NCBI RefSeq assembly: GCF_036090055.1
Contig: NZ_CP107970.1
Location: 5,911,001 to 5,975,000, forward strand
DNA: 64,000 nt
Direction: 5' to 3'
Source: Nocardioides sp. NBC_00368
GTDB lineage: Bacteria; Actinomycetota; Actinomycetes; Propionibacteriales; Nocardioidaceae
A program made the position numbers and the translations under genes. Positions 1 to 7,091 of the stretch are shown one piece after another (the stretch's first letter is position 1; every line of letters starts with the position of its first letter). The notes beneath the pieces were generated by a model. The model was not told where the DNA came from, searched no databases, and saw only the letters and a list, made by a program, of their open reading frames with translations.

Positions 1-702
1 GGCGAGGAGGAGGTCGCCGCGGTGACCGCGCTCCACGAGCGGTTCCCGGACGCCCGGATCACCCTCGACCCCAACGGCGGCTGGCTGCTCGCCGACGCGG
101 TCCGGCTGCTGAAGGGCAAGGACGACGTGCTCGCGTACGCCGAGGACCCCTGCGGCGCCGAGGGCGGCTACTCCGGGCGCGAGATCATGGCCGAGTTCAA
201 GCGCGCGACCGGGCTGCGTACGGCGACCAACATGATCGCCACCGACTGGCGCCAGATGTCCCACGCGATCCGCACCAACGCCGTCGACATCCCGCTGGCC
301 GACCCGCACTTCTGGACCATGTCCGGCTCGGTCCGCGTCGCCCAGCTGTGCCACGAGTTCGGGCTGACCTGGGGCTCCCACTCCAACAACCACTTCGACA
401 TCTCGCTGGCCATGTTCACCCACGTCGGCGCCGCCGCACCGGGGGAGATCACCGCGCTGGACACCCACTGGATCTGGCAGGACGGCCAGGGGCTGACCGA
501 GTCGCCGCTGGAGATCCGCGACGGCGCGGTCGCAGTGCCGACCGCCCCGGGACTCGGGATCCGGCTCGACCGCGACCGGGTCGCGGCCGCGCACGAGCTC
601 TACCTCGAGCACGGCCTCGGCCTACGCGACGACGGCGTCGCCATGCAGTACCTGGTGCCGGGGTGGGCCTTCGACCCCAAGCGCCCGTGCCTTGTCCGCT
701 GA
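1..702 (+). CDS. gudD: Glucarate dehydratase, C-terminal part (5' truncated by window edge)
   Basis: The reading frame is open from base 1 and stops at TGA 700-702, so 233 residues of the C-terminal half are visible. The enolase-superfamily barrel signatures of D-glucarate dehydratase are present in order: DPNGGW (metal-binding Asp), AEDPCG (metal-binding Glu), NMIATDW (Asn), SHSNNHFDIS (catalytic His) and LDTHWIW (the Asp paired with that His). The family dehydrates D-glucarate, and often L-idarate, to 5-keto-4-deoxyglucarate in the cytoplasm, using Mg2+. The N-terminal capping domain lies outside the window. The next gene starts 11 bases before this stop, and a TctCBA carboxylate transporter follows 1.8 kb downstream, which would suit uptake of an aldaric acid, although that link is inference. 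Confidence 0.93.
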   Translation, partial: GEEEVAAVTALHERFPDARITLDPNGGWLLADAVRLLKGKDDVLAYAEDPCGAEGGYSGREIMAEFKRATGLRTATNMIATDWRQMSHAIRTNAVDIPLADPHFWTMSGSVRVAQLCHEFGLTWGSHSNNHFDISLAMFTHVGAAAPGEITALDTHWIWQDGQGLTESPLEIRDGAVAVPTAPGLGIRLDRDRVAAAHELYLEHGLGLRDDGVAMQYLVPGWAFDPKRPCLVR

Positions 703-1480
703 GCTCGTCTGGCTCCTGCTCGCCGGCATCGGCGCGGGACTGACCGGCTCGGTGGCCGGCCTGGCCTCGCTGGTCAGCTACCCCTCCCTGCTGGCCGCGG
801 GGCTGCCGCCGGTCGTCGCCAACGTCACCAACACGGTGGCCATGTTCGGCGTCACCGGCGGCACCGTCGCCGGCTCACGGCGCGAGCTCCGAGGTCAGGG
901 CAGGAGGATCGCCTGGCTGGCGCTGGCCTCCTTCCTGGGCGGCGCGGTCGGCGCGGCCCTGCTGCTCACCACGCCGGCCGAGGCGTTCGAGGCGGTCGTG
1001 CCCTGGCTCGTCGGGGCCGGCGCGATCCTGCTGCTGCTCCGCGACCGGATCCGCATCTGGGCGGCGCTCGCCACCACGAGAACGCCACGGCAGGATCCGC
1101 TCGACCACGGGGAGCGGCGTACGGTCGCCCGCGGGTTCGCCTGGGGCGTGGCCGTGTTCGTGCTCGGCATCTACGGCGGCTACTTCGGCGCGGGCGTCGG
1201 CATCATCGCGCTCGCGGTCCTCGTGCTCGAGCGGACCGAGGCGCTCGCGGTCACCAACGCGGTCAAGAACGTCGCGACCGGCGTCGCCAACGGCACCGCC
1301 GCGATCGCGTACGTCTTCTTCGCTCCTGTCGACTGGCCTGCCGCGGTCGCCCTCGGGGTCGGGGCCGTGCTCGGCGGCTTCCTCGGGCCAGCGATCGTCC
1401 GGGTCGCGCCCGAGCGGCCGCTGCGCTGGCTCGTGGGTCTCGCCGGGCTCGGGCTGGCCGTGCATCTCGCCACCACCTGA
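692..1480 (+). CDS. TauE/SafE family membrane permease
   Basis: This 262-residue polytopic membrane protein has about eight hydrophobic segments in two similar halves, each opening with a glycine-rich stretch (GIGAGLTGSVAGLASL near residue 10 and GIYGGYFGAGVGI near residue 160). That duplicated arrangement is characteristic of the TauE/SafE (DUF81) family, whose members are proposed to export sulfite or sulfonates or to move small organic anions. The start chosen is TTG at 692, inside the end of the glucarate dehydratase gene, because it is in frame and gives a complete first membrane segment; no nearer ATG exists. The overlap implies translational coupling to gudD. The substrate cannot be read from the sequence. 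Confidence 0.82.
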   Translation: MSAELVWLLLAGIGAGLTGSVAGLASLVSYPSLLAAGLPPVVANVTNTVAMFGVTGGTVAGSRRELRGQGRRIAWLALASFLGGAVGAALLLTTPAEAFEAVVPWLVGAGAILLLLRDRIRIWAALATTRTPRQDPLDHGERRTVARGFAWGVAVFVLGIYGGYFGAGVGIIALAVLVLERTEALAVTNAVKNVATGVANGTAAIAYVFFAPVDWPAAVALGVGAVLGGFLGPAIVRVAPERPLRWLVGLAGLGLAVHLATT

Positions 1481-1532
1481 CCCCCGGTAGGCTCCGGCCG
1501 TTGTCACGGGTCAACAGAAGGACGAAGCGAAC

Positions 1533-2357
1533 ATGGGTTCGAGCATCACCGCGGCACGCGGCCGGGCGCGTGCGCTGGTCGACAACGACACGTTCCAGAA
1601 GATCATCATCGGCGTGATCATCCTCAATGCGGTGGTCCTCGGTGTCGAGACGATGGTGCCCGAGCACCTCGCCCACGAGCTGGCGATGCTCGACAGCGTG
1701 CTGCTCGGTGTCTTCGTCGTCGAGCTGGTGCTGCGGCTGGTGGCGTACGGCCCGAGGTTCTTCCTCGACCCGTGGAACATCTTCGACACCGCGATCGTGG
1801 CGATCGCGCTGGTGCCCGCCACCGGTCCGATGTCGGTGCTGCGGGCGCTGCGGATCCTGCGGGTGCTGCGCCTGGTCAACTCGGTCCCGTCGATGCGCCG
1901 CGTCGTCGACGGCCTGATCAACGCGGTGCCGGGGATGGGCGCGGTCGCGGGGCTGCTGGGGCTGATGATGTACGTCGCGGTGGTCATCTCGACCAACCTC
2001 TACGGGGAGATCGCGCCGGAGTACTTCGGCGATCTCGGCACCAGCGCGTTCACGCTCTTCCAGACCATGACCGGCGAGGCCTGGCCCGACATCGCCCGCG
2101 AGGTGATGGCCGAGGATCCCTCGGCGTGGATCTTCTTCGTCGTCTTCATCCTGGTGATGACCTTCGCCGTCCTCAACCTCTTCCTCGCCGTCGTCGTCTC
2201 CGGCATGGAGAGCGTCGAGAGCCTGGCTCGGCACGAGGAGGAGTCCGACGCCGAGATGATGGCCGTGCTGACCTCGCTGCGCGAGGACCTCACCGCCGTA
2301 CGCGAGGAGCTGGCCACCACCCGGGCCGAGCTGCAGAGCAGCCGCACGGAGGTCTGA
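1533..2357 (+). CDS. Voltage-gated-type cation channel (single six-TM domain)
   Basis: The 274-residue protein has the six-segment plan of bacterial one-domain voltage-gated channels (ion transport protein family). S4 is seen as arginines every third residue in VLRALRILRVLRLV (about residues 96-109). A pore loop follows with the filter region FQTMTGEAWPD, then a long S6 (FFVVFILVMTFAVLNLFLAVVV). The cytoplasmic tail after residue 235 is a heptad-like coiled coil rich in Glu and Arg, as in NaChBac-type tetramers. The filter reads T-G-E-A-W where NaChBac has T-L-E-S-W, so ion selectivity is uncertain. The ATG at 1533 is preceded by gaaggacgaagcg. It is apparently a single-gene unit, with no partner subunits nearby. 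Confidence 0.85.
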   Translation: MGSSITAARGRARALVDNDTFQKIIIGVIILNAVVLGVETMVPEHLAHELAMLDSVLLGVFVVELVLRLVAYGPRFFLDPWNIFDTAIVAIALVPATGPMSVLRALRILRVLRLVNSVPSMRRVVDGLINAVPGMGAVAGLLGLMMYVAVVISTNLYGEIAPEYFGDLGTSAFTLFQTMTGEAWPDIAREVMAEDPSAWIFFVVFILVMTFAVLNLFLAVVVSGMESVESLARHEEESDAEMMAVLTSLREDLTAVREELATTRAELQSSRTEV

Positions 2358-2465
2358 GCGCGGGTCGGGCACAGGCCCGTCGCACCGTGACCACAACGAC
2401 CAAAAGATCCAATACGTCCAGATGCTTCCTGGCATCTCCTCGCCGCCCATAACTTCGCGGCCATG

Positions 2466-2483
2466 AAGTGACGAGCGTCACTT
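2466..2483. promoter_or_regulatory. 18-bp perfect inverted repeat in the tctCBA leader (candidate operator)
   Basis: The arms aagtgacg and cgtcactt are exact reverse complements separated by two bases. The site ends just before the ribosome-binding site (aaggag, 2487-2492) of tctC. A second dyad, agatgc-ttcctg-gcatct, lies upstream at 2420-2437. Symmetry and position suggest a repressor or activator site for the transporter operon. No regulator gene is adjacent, so the binding protein is unknown. Confidence 0.45.
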
Positions 2484-2497
2484 TCGAAGGAGATCCC

Positions 2498-3505
2498 ATG
2501 AACCCCCTCATCCGTACCGCCGCGATCGCCGTCGCCACCGCCCTGGCCGGCACCTCCCTCACCGCGTGCAGCTCGGTCAACAGCTCGGGCTCGTCCGCCG
2601 AGGAGGCGCCGACGAGCGTGAACATCGTCGTCCCCGCCGACCCGGGCGGCGGCTGGGACCAGACCGGCCGCGCCTTCTCCGAGGTGCTGACCGGCGAGAA
2701 AATCCTCGAGACCGCCTCGGTGTCCAACGTTCCCGGGGCCGGCGGCACCGTCGGTCTGGCCCAGCTCGCCAACGAGACCGACCCCAACACCCTCATGGTG
2801 ATGGGCCTGGTCATGGTCGGCGCGATCGAGACGAACAAGTCGGCCACCAAGCTCGCCGACACCACCCCGATCGCGAAGCTGACCGAGGAGCAGGAGGTCG
2901 TCGTCGTACCGGCCGACTCGAAGTACCAGACCATCAACGACCTGGTCGACGACATCAAGGCCAACGGGCAGGACGTCGCGATCGCCGGCGGCTCCGCGGG
3001 CGGCACCGACCAGATCCTCGCCGGCCAGCTGCTCAAGGCCAGCGGCGTGGCCTCGGGTGACATCGCGAAGAGCCTCAACTACGTGCCCTTCGACGGTGGC
3101 GCCGAGTCGGTGACCGCGCTGCTCGGCGGCAAGGTCGACGCCGGGATCTCCGGCGTCGGTGAGTACGCCGAGCAGATCAAGGCCGGCAAGCTCCGGGCGC
3201 TGGCCGTCTCCGGCGAGGAGCCCTCCGGCCTGCTCCCGGACGTGCCGACCCTGACCGACGAGGGCATCGACCTGGTGCTCACCAACTGGCGCGGAATCGT
3301 CGCCCCCGGCGACCTCGACGACTCCGAGCGCGAGGCCCTGACCGACCTGGTCACCGAGGCGGCCGAGTCCGACGCCTGGGGCAAGGTCCTCGAGACCAAC
3401 GACTGGGACGACGCGTTCATGGCGGGCGAGGAGTTCGAGACGTACGTCGACGAGGAGGTCGCCTCCGCACAGACCACGCTCGAGGAAATCGGTCTCGTCC
3501 AGTGA
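2498..3505 (+). CDS. tctC: Tripartite tricarboxylate transporter substrate-binding lipoprotein
   Basis: The 335-residue product begins with a lipoprotein signal: basic NPLIRT, a hydrophobic core and the lipobox LTAC with Cys near residue 21. The mature part is a Bug/TctC-type periplasmic-binding fold, recognisable from VPADPGGGWDQTGR, the motif that contacts a carboxylate of the ligand. It delivers the substrate to the TctAB membrane complex. I place the start at ATG 2498 because aaggag lies at 2487-2492; an in-frame GTG at 2468 would place ten extra residues before the signal peptide and run through the palindrome. The stop overlaps the GTG start of tctB. The ligand may be citrate, another carboxylate, or glucarate given gudD upstream. 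Confidence 0.92.
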   Translation: MNPLIRTAAIAVATALAGTSLTACSSVNSSGSSAEEAPTSVNIVVPADPGGGWDQTGRAFSEVLTGEKILETASVSNVPGAGGTVGLAQLANETDPNTLMVMGLVMVGAIETNKSATKLADTTPIAKLTEEQEVVVVPADSKYQTINDLVDDIKANGQDVAIAGGSAGGTDQILAGQLLKASGVASGDIAKSLNYVPFDGGAESVTALLGGKVDAGISGVGEYAEQIKAGKLRALAVSGEEPSGLLPDVPTLTDEGIDLVLTNWRGIVAPGDLDDSEREALTDLVTEAAESDAWGKVLETNDWDDAFMAGEEFETYVDEEVASAQTTLEEIGLVQ

Positions 3506-4029
3506 CCACGCAGACCCCCACCCAGCCTGGCCGGCTCTCCTTCGGGGAGCCGGCCATGGCCGGGGGCATCCTCGCCCTCGGTGTGTTCGCGCTGGTCCGT
3601 GCGGGAAGCATCGCCGAACCGGTCACCGCCGCCGGCGCGATCGGGCCGCGGACGATGCCCTACCTGGTCGGCGGCCTGCTGGTCGTGACCGGTGGCATCA
3701 CCCTGGTGCGTGTCCTGCGCGGTGAGCGCGGCGAGGCCGAGGGCGGCGAGGACGTCGACCTCTCCGGCGGCACCGACTGGCTCACCGCCGGCCTGCTGGC
3801 CGCGGCCGTCCTGGGCCACGCCCTCCTGATCGGCCTGGTCGGCTGGCCGCTGGCCGGCACCGCGCTGTTCACCGCCGGCGCGGTCATCCTGGGGGCCCGC
3901 CCCTGGTGGCGCTCCCTGCTGATCGGGCTGGTGATGGCGTTCGCGATCCAGATCGTCTTCGCCGGCGGCCTCGGCGTCTCGCTGCCGCCGGGCCCGTTCC
4001 TGGAAGGGGTGGCGTTCCTCCATGGATAA
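3502..4029 (+). CDS. tctB: Tripartite tricarboxylate transporter small membrane subunit TctB
   Basis: This 175-residue protein has four predicted membrane helices and a short charged loop (residues 74-90), the size and plan of TctB. It starts with GTG at 3502 in the GTGA overlap with tctC and ends eight bases inside tctA, so all three genes should be translated together. In this family TctB is the small, poorly conserved integral subunit needed for transport by TctA. The low complexity of the sequence means the call rests mainly on its position between tctC and tctA. Confidence 0.88.
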   Translation: MTTQTPTQPGRLSFGEPAMAGGILALGVFALVRAGSIAEPVTAAGAIGPRTMPYLVGGLLVVTGGITLVRVLRGERGEAEGGEDVDLSGGTDWLTAGLLAAAVLGHALLIGLVGWPLAGTALFTAGAVILGARPWWRSLLIGLVMAFAIQIVFAGGLGVSLPPGPFLEGVAFLHG

Positions 4030-5548
4030 CCTGACCCTGCTCCTGGAGGGGTTCGCCACCGCCGCGCACCCCGAATACCTCGCCTTCGCCTTCATCGGCG
4101 TCATCCTCGGCACCGCGGTCGGCGTCCTGCCCGGCATCGGGCCCTCGATGACCGTCGCGCTGCTGCTGCCGCTGACGTACGCGCTGGACCCGACGGCCGC
4201 GCTGATCACCTTCGCCGGCATCTACTACGGCGGCATGTACGGCGGGTCGACGACCTCGATCCTGCTCAACACGCCCGGCGAGGCGTCCTCGATGATCACC
4301 GCGCTCGAGGGCAACAAGATGGCCAAGCGCGGCAAGGGCGCCGCGGCGCTCGCCACCGCCGCCATCGGGTCGTTCGTGGCGGGCACGCTCGCCACGGTCG
4401 CGCTCACCTTCCTGGCGCCTCTGGCCGCGGACCTCGCGGTCAAGCTCGGTCCCGTCGAGAAGGTGGCCCTGATGGTGCTCGCCTTCACCACCGTCGGGGC
4501 GCTGCTGGGCCGTTCGGTGTCCCGCGGGCTGGCGGCTCTCGGCGTCGGGATGTTCATCGGGCTCATGGGTGTCGACGGCATGTCGGGGCAGATGCGGTTC
4601 ACCTTCGGCGTACCCGTGCTCAACGACGGCATCGACGTCGTGGTCGTCGCGGTCGCGCTCTTCGCGGTCGGCGAGGCGCTGTACGTGGGTGCGCAGCTGC
4701 GCCGCGGACCCCAGCAGCTCGTCCCGGTCACCCGGGGCTGGCGCACCTGGATGACGCGTGAGGACTGGCGGCGTTCCTGGAAGCCGTGGCTGCGCGGCAC
4801 CGCGATCGGCTTCCCGATCGGCACCCTGCCGGCCGGTGGGGCCGAGGTCGGCACGTTCCTGTCGTACTCCGCCGAGCGCAAGCTCGCTCGCGGGAAGGCG
4901 AAGGAGGAGTTCGGCCACGGTGCCATCGAGGGCGTCGCCGGGCCCGAGGCGGCCAACAACGCCTCGGCGGCCGGTGTGTTGGTGCCGCTGCTGACCCTCG
5001 GCATCCCGACCTCGGCCACGGCCGCGGTGATCCTGGTGGCGCTGCAGCACTACAACATCCAGCCGGGGCCGCTGCTGTTCAAGGACCACGGCGACCTGGT
5101 CTGGCCGCTGGTGGCGAGCCTCTACATCGGCAACGTGCTGCTGCTGGTGCTCAACCTCCCGCTGGTCGGGCTGTGGGTGAAGGTGCTCCAGATCCCGCGG
5201 CACTATCTCTACGCCGGCATCCTGCTGTTCGCAGCCCTGGGCGCCTTCGCGGTGCACTTCAGCCCGCAGGACGTCATGGTCCTCCTGGTGCTCGGCATCC
5301 TGGGCTTCTTCATGCGCCGCTACGGCTATCCCGTGGCGCCGATGGTGGTCGGGCTGATCCTCGGGCCGATCTTCGAGCGGCAGCTGCGCTCGGCCCTGCA
5401 GATCGCCCAGGGAGACTGGCTGACGCTGGTGCAGTCGCCGTTCGCGATCGTCGTGTACGTCGCGCTGCTGCTCGCGCTCGCCGGGTCGATCGTGCTCCGC
5501 CGCAAGGAGGAGGACCTGGAGCACGAGCTGGTCGAGGCGGATCGCTGA
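4022..5548 (+). CDS. tctA: Tripartite tricarboxylate transporter large permease subunit TctA
   Basis: The protein is 508 residues long, the usual TctA length, with about eleven membrane segments. It carries the family signatures GTAVGVLPGIGPSMTVALLLP (about residues 30-50), YYGGMYGGSTTSILLNTPGE (about 69-88) and the second-half repeat IGTLPAGGAEVGTFLSY followed by EGVAGPEAANNA. TctA is the ion-coupled permease that receives substrate from TctC. The ATG at 4022 overlaps tctB by eight bases. The gene ends 13 bases before the stop codon of the convergent lipoprotein gene, with a hairpin spanning the junction. Confidence 0.95.
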   Translation: MDNLTLLLEGFATAAHPEYLAFAFIGVILGTAVGVLPGIGPSMTVALLLPLTYALDPTAALITFAGIYYGGMYGGSTTSILLNTPGEASSMITALEGNKMAKRGKGAAALATAAIGSFVAGTLATVALTFLAPLAADLAVKLGPVEKVALMVLAFTTVGALLGRSVSRGLAALGVGMFIGLMGVDGMSGQMRFTFGVPVLNDGIDVVVVAVALFAVGEALYVGAQLRRGPQQLVPVTRGWRTWMTREDWRRSWKPWLRGTAIGFPIGTLPAGGAEVGTFLSYSAERKLARGKAKEEFGHGAIEGVAGPEAANNASAAGVLVPLLTLGIPTSATAAVILVALQHYNIQPGPLLFKDHGDLVWPLVASLYIGNVLLLVLNLPLVGLWVKVLQIPRHYLYAGILLFAALGAFAVHFSPQDVMVLLVLGILGFFMRRYGYPVAPMVVGLILGPIFERQLRSALQIAQGDWLTLVQSPFAIVVYVALLLALAGSIVLRRKEEDLEHELVEADR

Positions 5549-5551
5549 GCT

Positions 5552-5586
5552 GGAGATCGCCTCAGCTGCCCGTTGAGGCGATCTCC
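5552..5586. terminator. Bidirectional hairpin between convergent tctA and the solute-binding protein gene
   Basis: Perfect 13-base arms (ggagatcgcctca at 5552-5564 and its complement at 5574-5586) surround a nine-base loop. The left arm lies after the tctA stop. The right arm is made of the last codons of the opposite-strand gene. There is no T run, as is common for terminators in high-GC actinobacteria. Confidence 0.6.
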
Positions 5587-6728
5587 TCCAGCACGACGTT
5601 GCGGGGGCCGTCGGCAGTGCCCCTGACCACCCGCAGGAAGTAGGACTGGTCGGGGTTGTGGTTGGGGTCGAAGGTCCAGTTCCCGCGGGGACTGACGATC
5701 GTGCCGACGGACCCCAGGGAGTCCGCGATCTCGTTGCGGTCGACGTCGTCGGAGAGGCCGAGCGCCTTGTCGAGCGCGGCCGCGGCGTCGTAGGCCTGCA
5801 CCGAGTAGGCCGTCGGGGTCGCGTCGTAGGCCTTGCGGTAGTCCTTCACGAAGGCGTCGTTCATCAGCGAGTCCATGGCGTCGCTGTAGTGCAGCACCGT
5901 CCGTACCCCGGTCGCGTCGCCGCCCAGGGTGGACAGCACGTCGCCCTCGGTCAGGAAGCCGGGGCCGTAGAGCGGGGTGCTCCGGGCCAGGCCGGAGTCG
6001 CGATACTGCTGGACGAACGCCTCCGCCTCCTTCCCGGTGTACGCGGCGTAGATCGCGTCCGCACGTGACTTCTTCACCTTCTCGAAGAGCCCCGACCAGT
6101 CCTCGGTCACGGCGGCCGGCGTGTAGCTCTGCCCCGCGACGCCGCCGCCGGACGCCTCGAAGGCGATCATGAAGCTGTCGGAGAACTCGTGACCGGCGGC
6201 GTCGTCGGAGGCGACGACGTAGGCCGAGCCGCGGTCGGTCTCCTGGGCGACCGCATTCCCGAGCGAGCCGCCCAGATCTGCGTTGGTCGTGGACGTGCGC
6301 CACAGGTAGTCAGAGCCGTCGGCGAACTGGTCGGCCCCGGCGCCGGTGACGATCAGCGGGGTCTCCCTGCTGTCCGCGACGTCCTTGGCCGCGAGCGCCG
6401 TCTCCGAGCCCACCAGCCCGACGACCGCCTGGACCTCCTCGTCCTCGATCAGCCTGGACACCGCGGCCACGCCGGTGCTCACCCGGTCGCCCTCGTCGGC
6501 CTCGATGACGTCGACCAGCCGGCCACCGAGCTTGCCGCCGTGCTGGTCGAGGTAGAGGTCGAAGCCGCGGGACATGTCGGTGCCGATCGACTTGTGGGCG
6601 CCGGAGGTCGGGACCACGAGACCGATCGCGACCTTCGACTCCGAGGTGGTGGCGCATCCGGTGAGACCGAGCGCGAGCGCCGAGACGGGCGCGAGAACGA
6701 ACAGCTTCCGACGAGCCGATCCGGTCAC
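5562..6728 (-). CDS. Branched-chain amino-acid type ABC substrate-binding lipoprotein
   Basis: The product of 388 residues opens with a lipoprotein signal (SARRKLFVLAPVSALALG, lipobox LTGC) and continues as a type 1 periplasmic-binding fold (LivJ/leucine-specific binding family). Typical elements are GLVVPTSGAHKSIGTDMSRG, a QAVVGLVGSETALA segment and APLYGPGF-like ligand-loop sequence. I favour GTG at 6728, which has ggag six bases upstream; ATG at 6740 is in frame but has no Shine-Dalgarno sequence and adds only four residues. No permease or ATPase genes are adjacent, so this is an orphan receptor and its ligand is unknown. It is divergent from the cobalamin riboswitch and cobGH. Confidence 0.82.
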   Translation of the reverse strand: MTGSARRKLFVLAPVSALALGLTGCATTSESKVAIGLVVPTSGAHKSIGTDMSRGFDLYLDQHGGKLGGRLVDVIEADEGDRVSTGVAAVSRLIEDEEVQAVVGLVGSETALAAKDVADSRETPLIVTGAGADQFADGSDYLWRTSTTNADLGGSLGNAVAQETDRGSAYVVASDDAAGHEFSDSFMIAFEASGGGVAGQSYTPAAVTEDWSGLFEKVKKSRADAIYAAYTGKEAEAFVQQYRDSGLARSTPLYGPGFLTEGDVLSTLGGDATGVRTVLHYSDAMDSLMNDAFVKDYRKAYDATPTAYSVQAYDAAAALDKALGLSDDVDRNEIADSLGSVGTIVSPRGNWTFDPNHNPDQSYFLRVVRGTADGPRNVVLEEIASTGS

Positions 6729-6854
6729 GGGGGACTCCATCTGTGCGAAGACGTGTGGAAGTTTCCGAGTAGCCGAACACTGGCACAAACAGCGGCCGGG
6801 CCGCGAGCAATTCGGCGCCGTGTCCGCAAGTGGGTAGTCTCGCCCTGCCAGTCG

Positions 6855-7025
6855 TACTCCATGCCTGATGGGGTCAGGGAACCCGGTGAGAGTCCGGGAC
6901 TGACGCGCAGCGGTGAGGATGACGGGCGGGGCACGCACCTCCTCCGGGAGGGGCAGCCACTGGAGCCTGGCTCCGGGAAGGCGTCCCGCACCGATCGATT
7001 CCGAGTCCGAAGACCTGCTGGCTCT
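6855..7025 (+). ncRNA. Cobalamin riboswitch 1 (upstream of cobGH operon)
   Basis: The conserved adenosylcobalamin-aptamer blocks occur in order: gggaacccggtgagagtccg near 6877, ctgacgcgcagcggtga, the ggagcctggctccgg arm near 6963, and the B12 box gagtccgaagacctgctggc at about 7003-7022. The whole 363-base gap between 6728 and 7092 contains no gene; apart from this element and the downstream hairpin it holds only the two divergent promoter regions. It should repress the first biosynthetic operon when B12 is abundant. Confidence 0.93.
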
Positions 7026-7042
7026 GGCGGCGCCCGCCGCCA

Positions 7043-7076
7043 GGTCACCACGTGCCCCGCGGAAGGGCACCTGACC
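7043..7076 (+). promoter_or_regulatory. Expression-platform hairpin between riboswitch 1 and cobGH
   Basis: ggtca (7043-7047) pairs with tgacc (7072-7076), and gtgccc (7052-7057) pairs with gggcac (7065-7070) around a seven-base loop, with a small internal bulge. It lies between the B12 box and the start codon at 7092 and has no T run. Control at initiation of translation is therefore more likely than termination, but that is inference. Confidence 0.5.
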
Positions 7077-7091
7077 AGAGCAGGTGTGGCG

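Noticed and set aside
6189..7091. Upstream extension of the cobGH frame
   Set aside because: It would translate the cobalamin riboswitch and run antisense to the substrate-binding protein; the ATG at 7092 is the first start that follows the aptamer.
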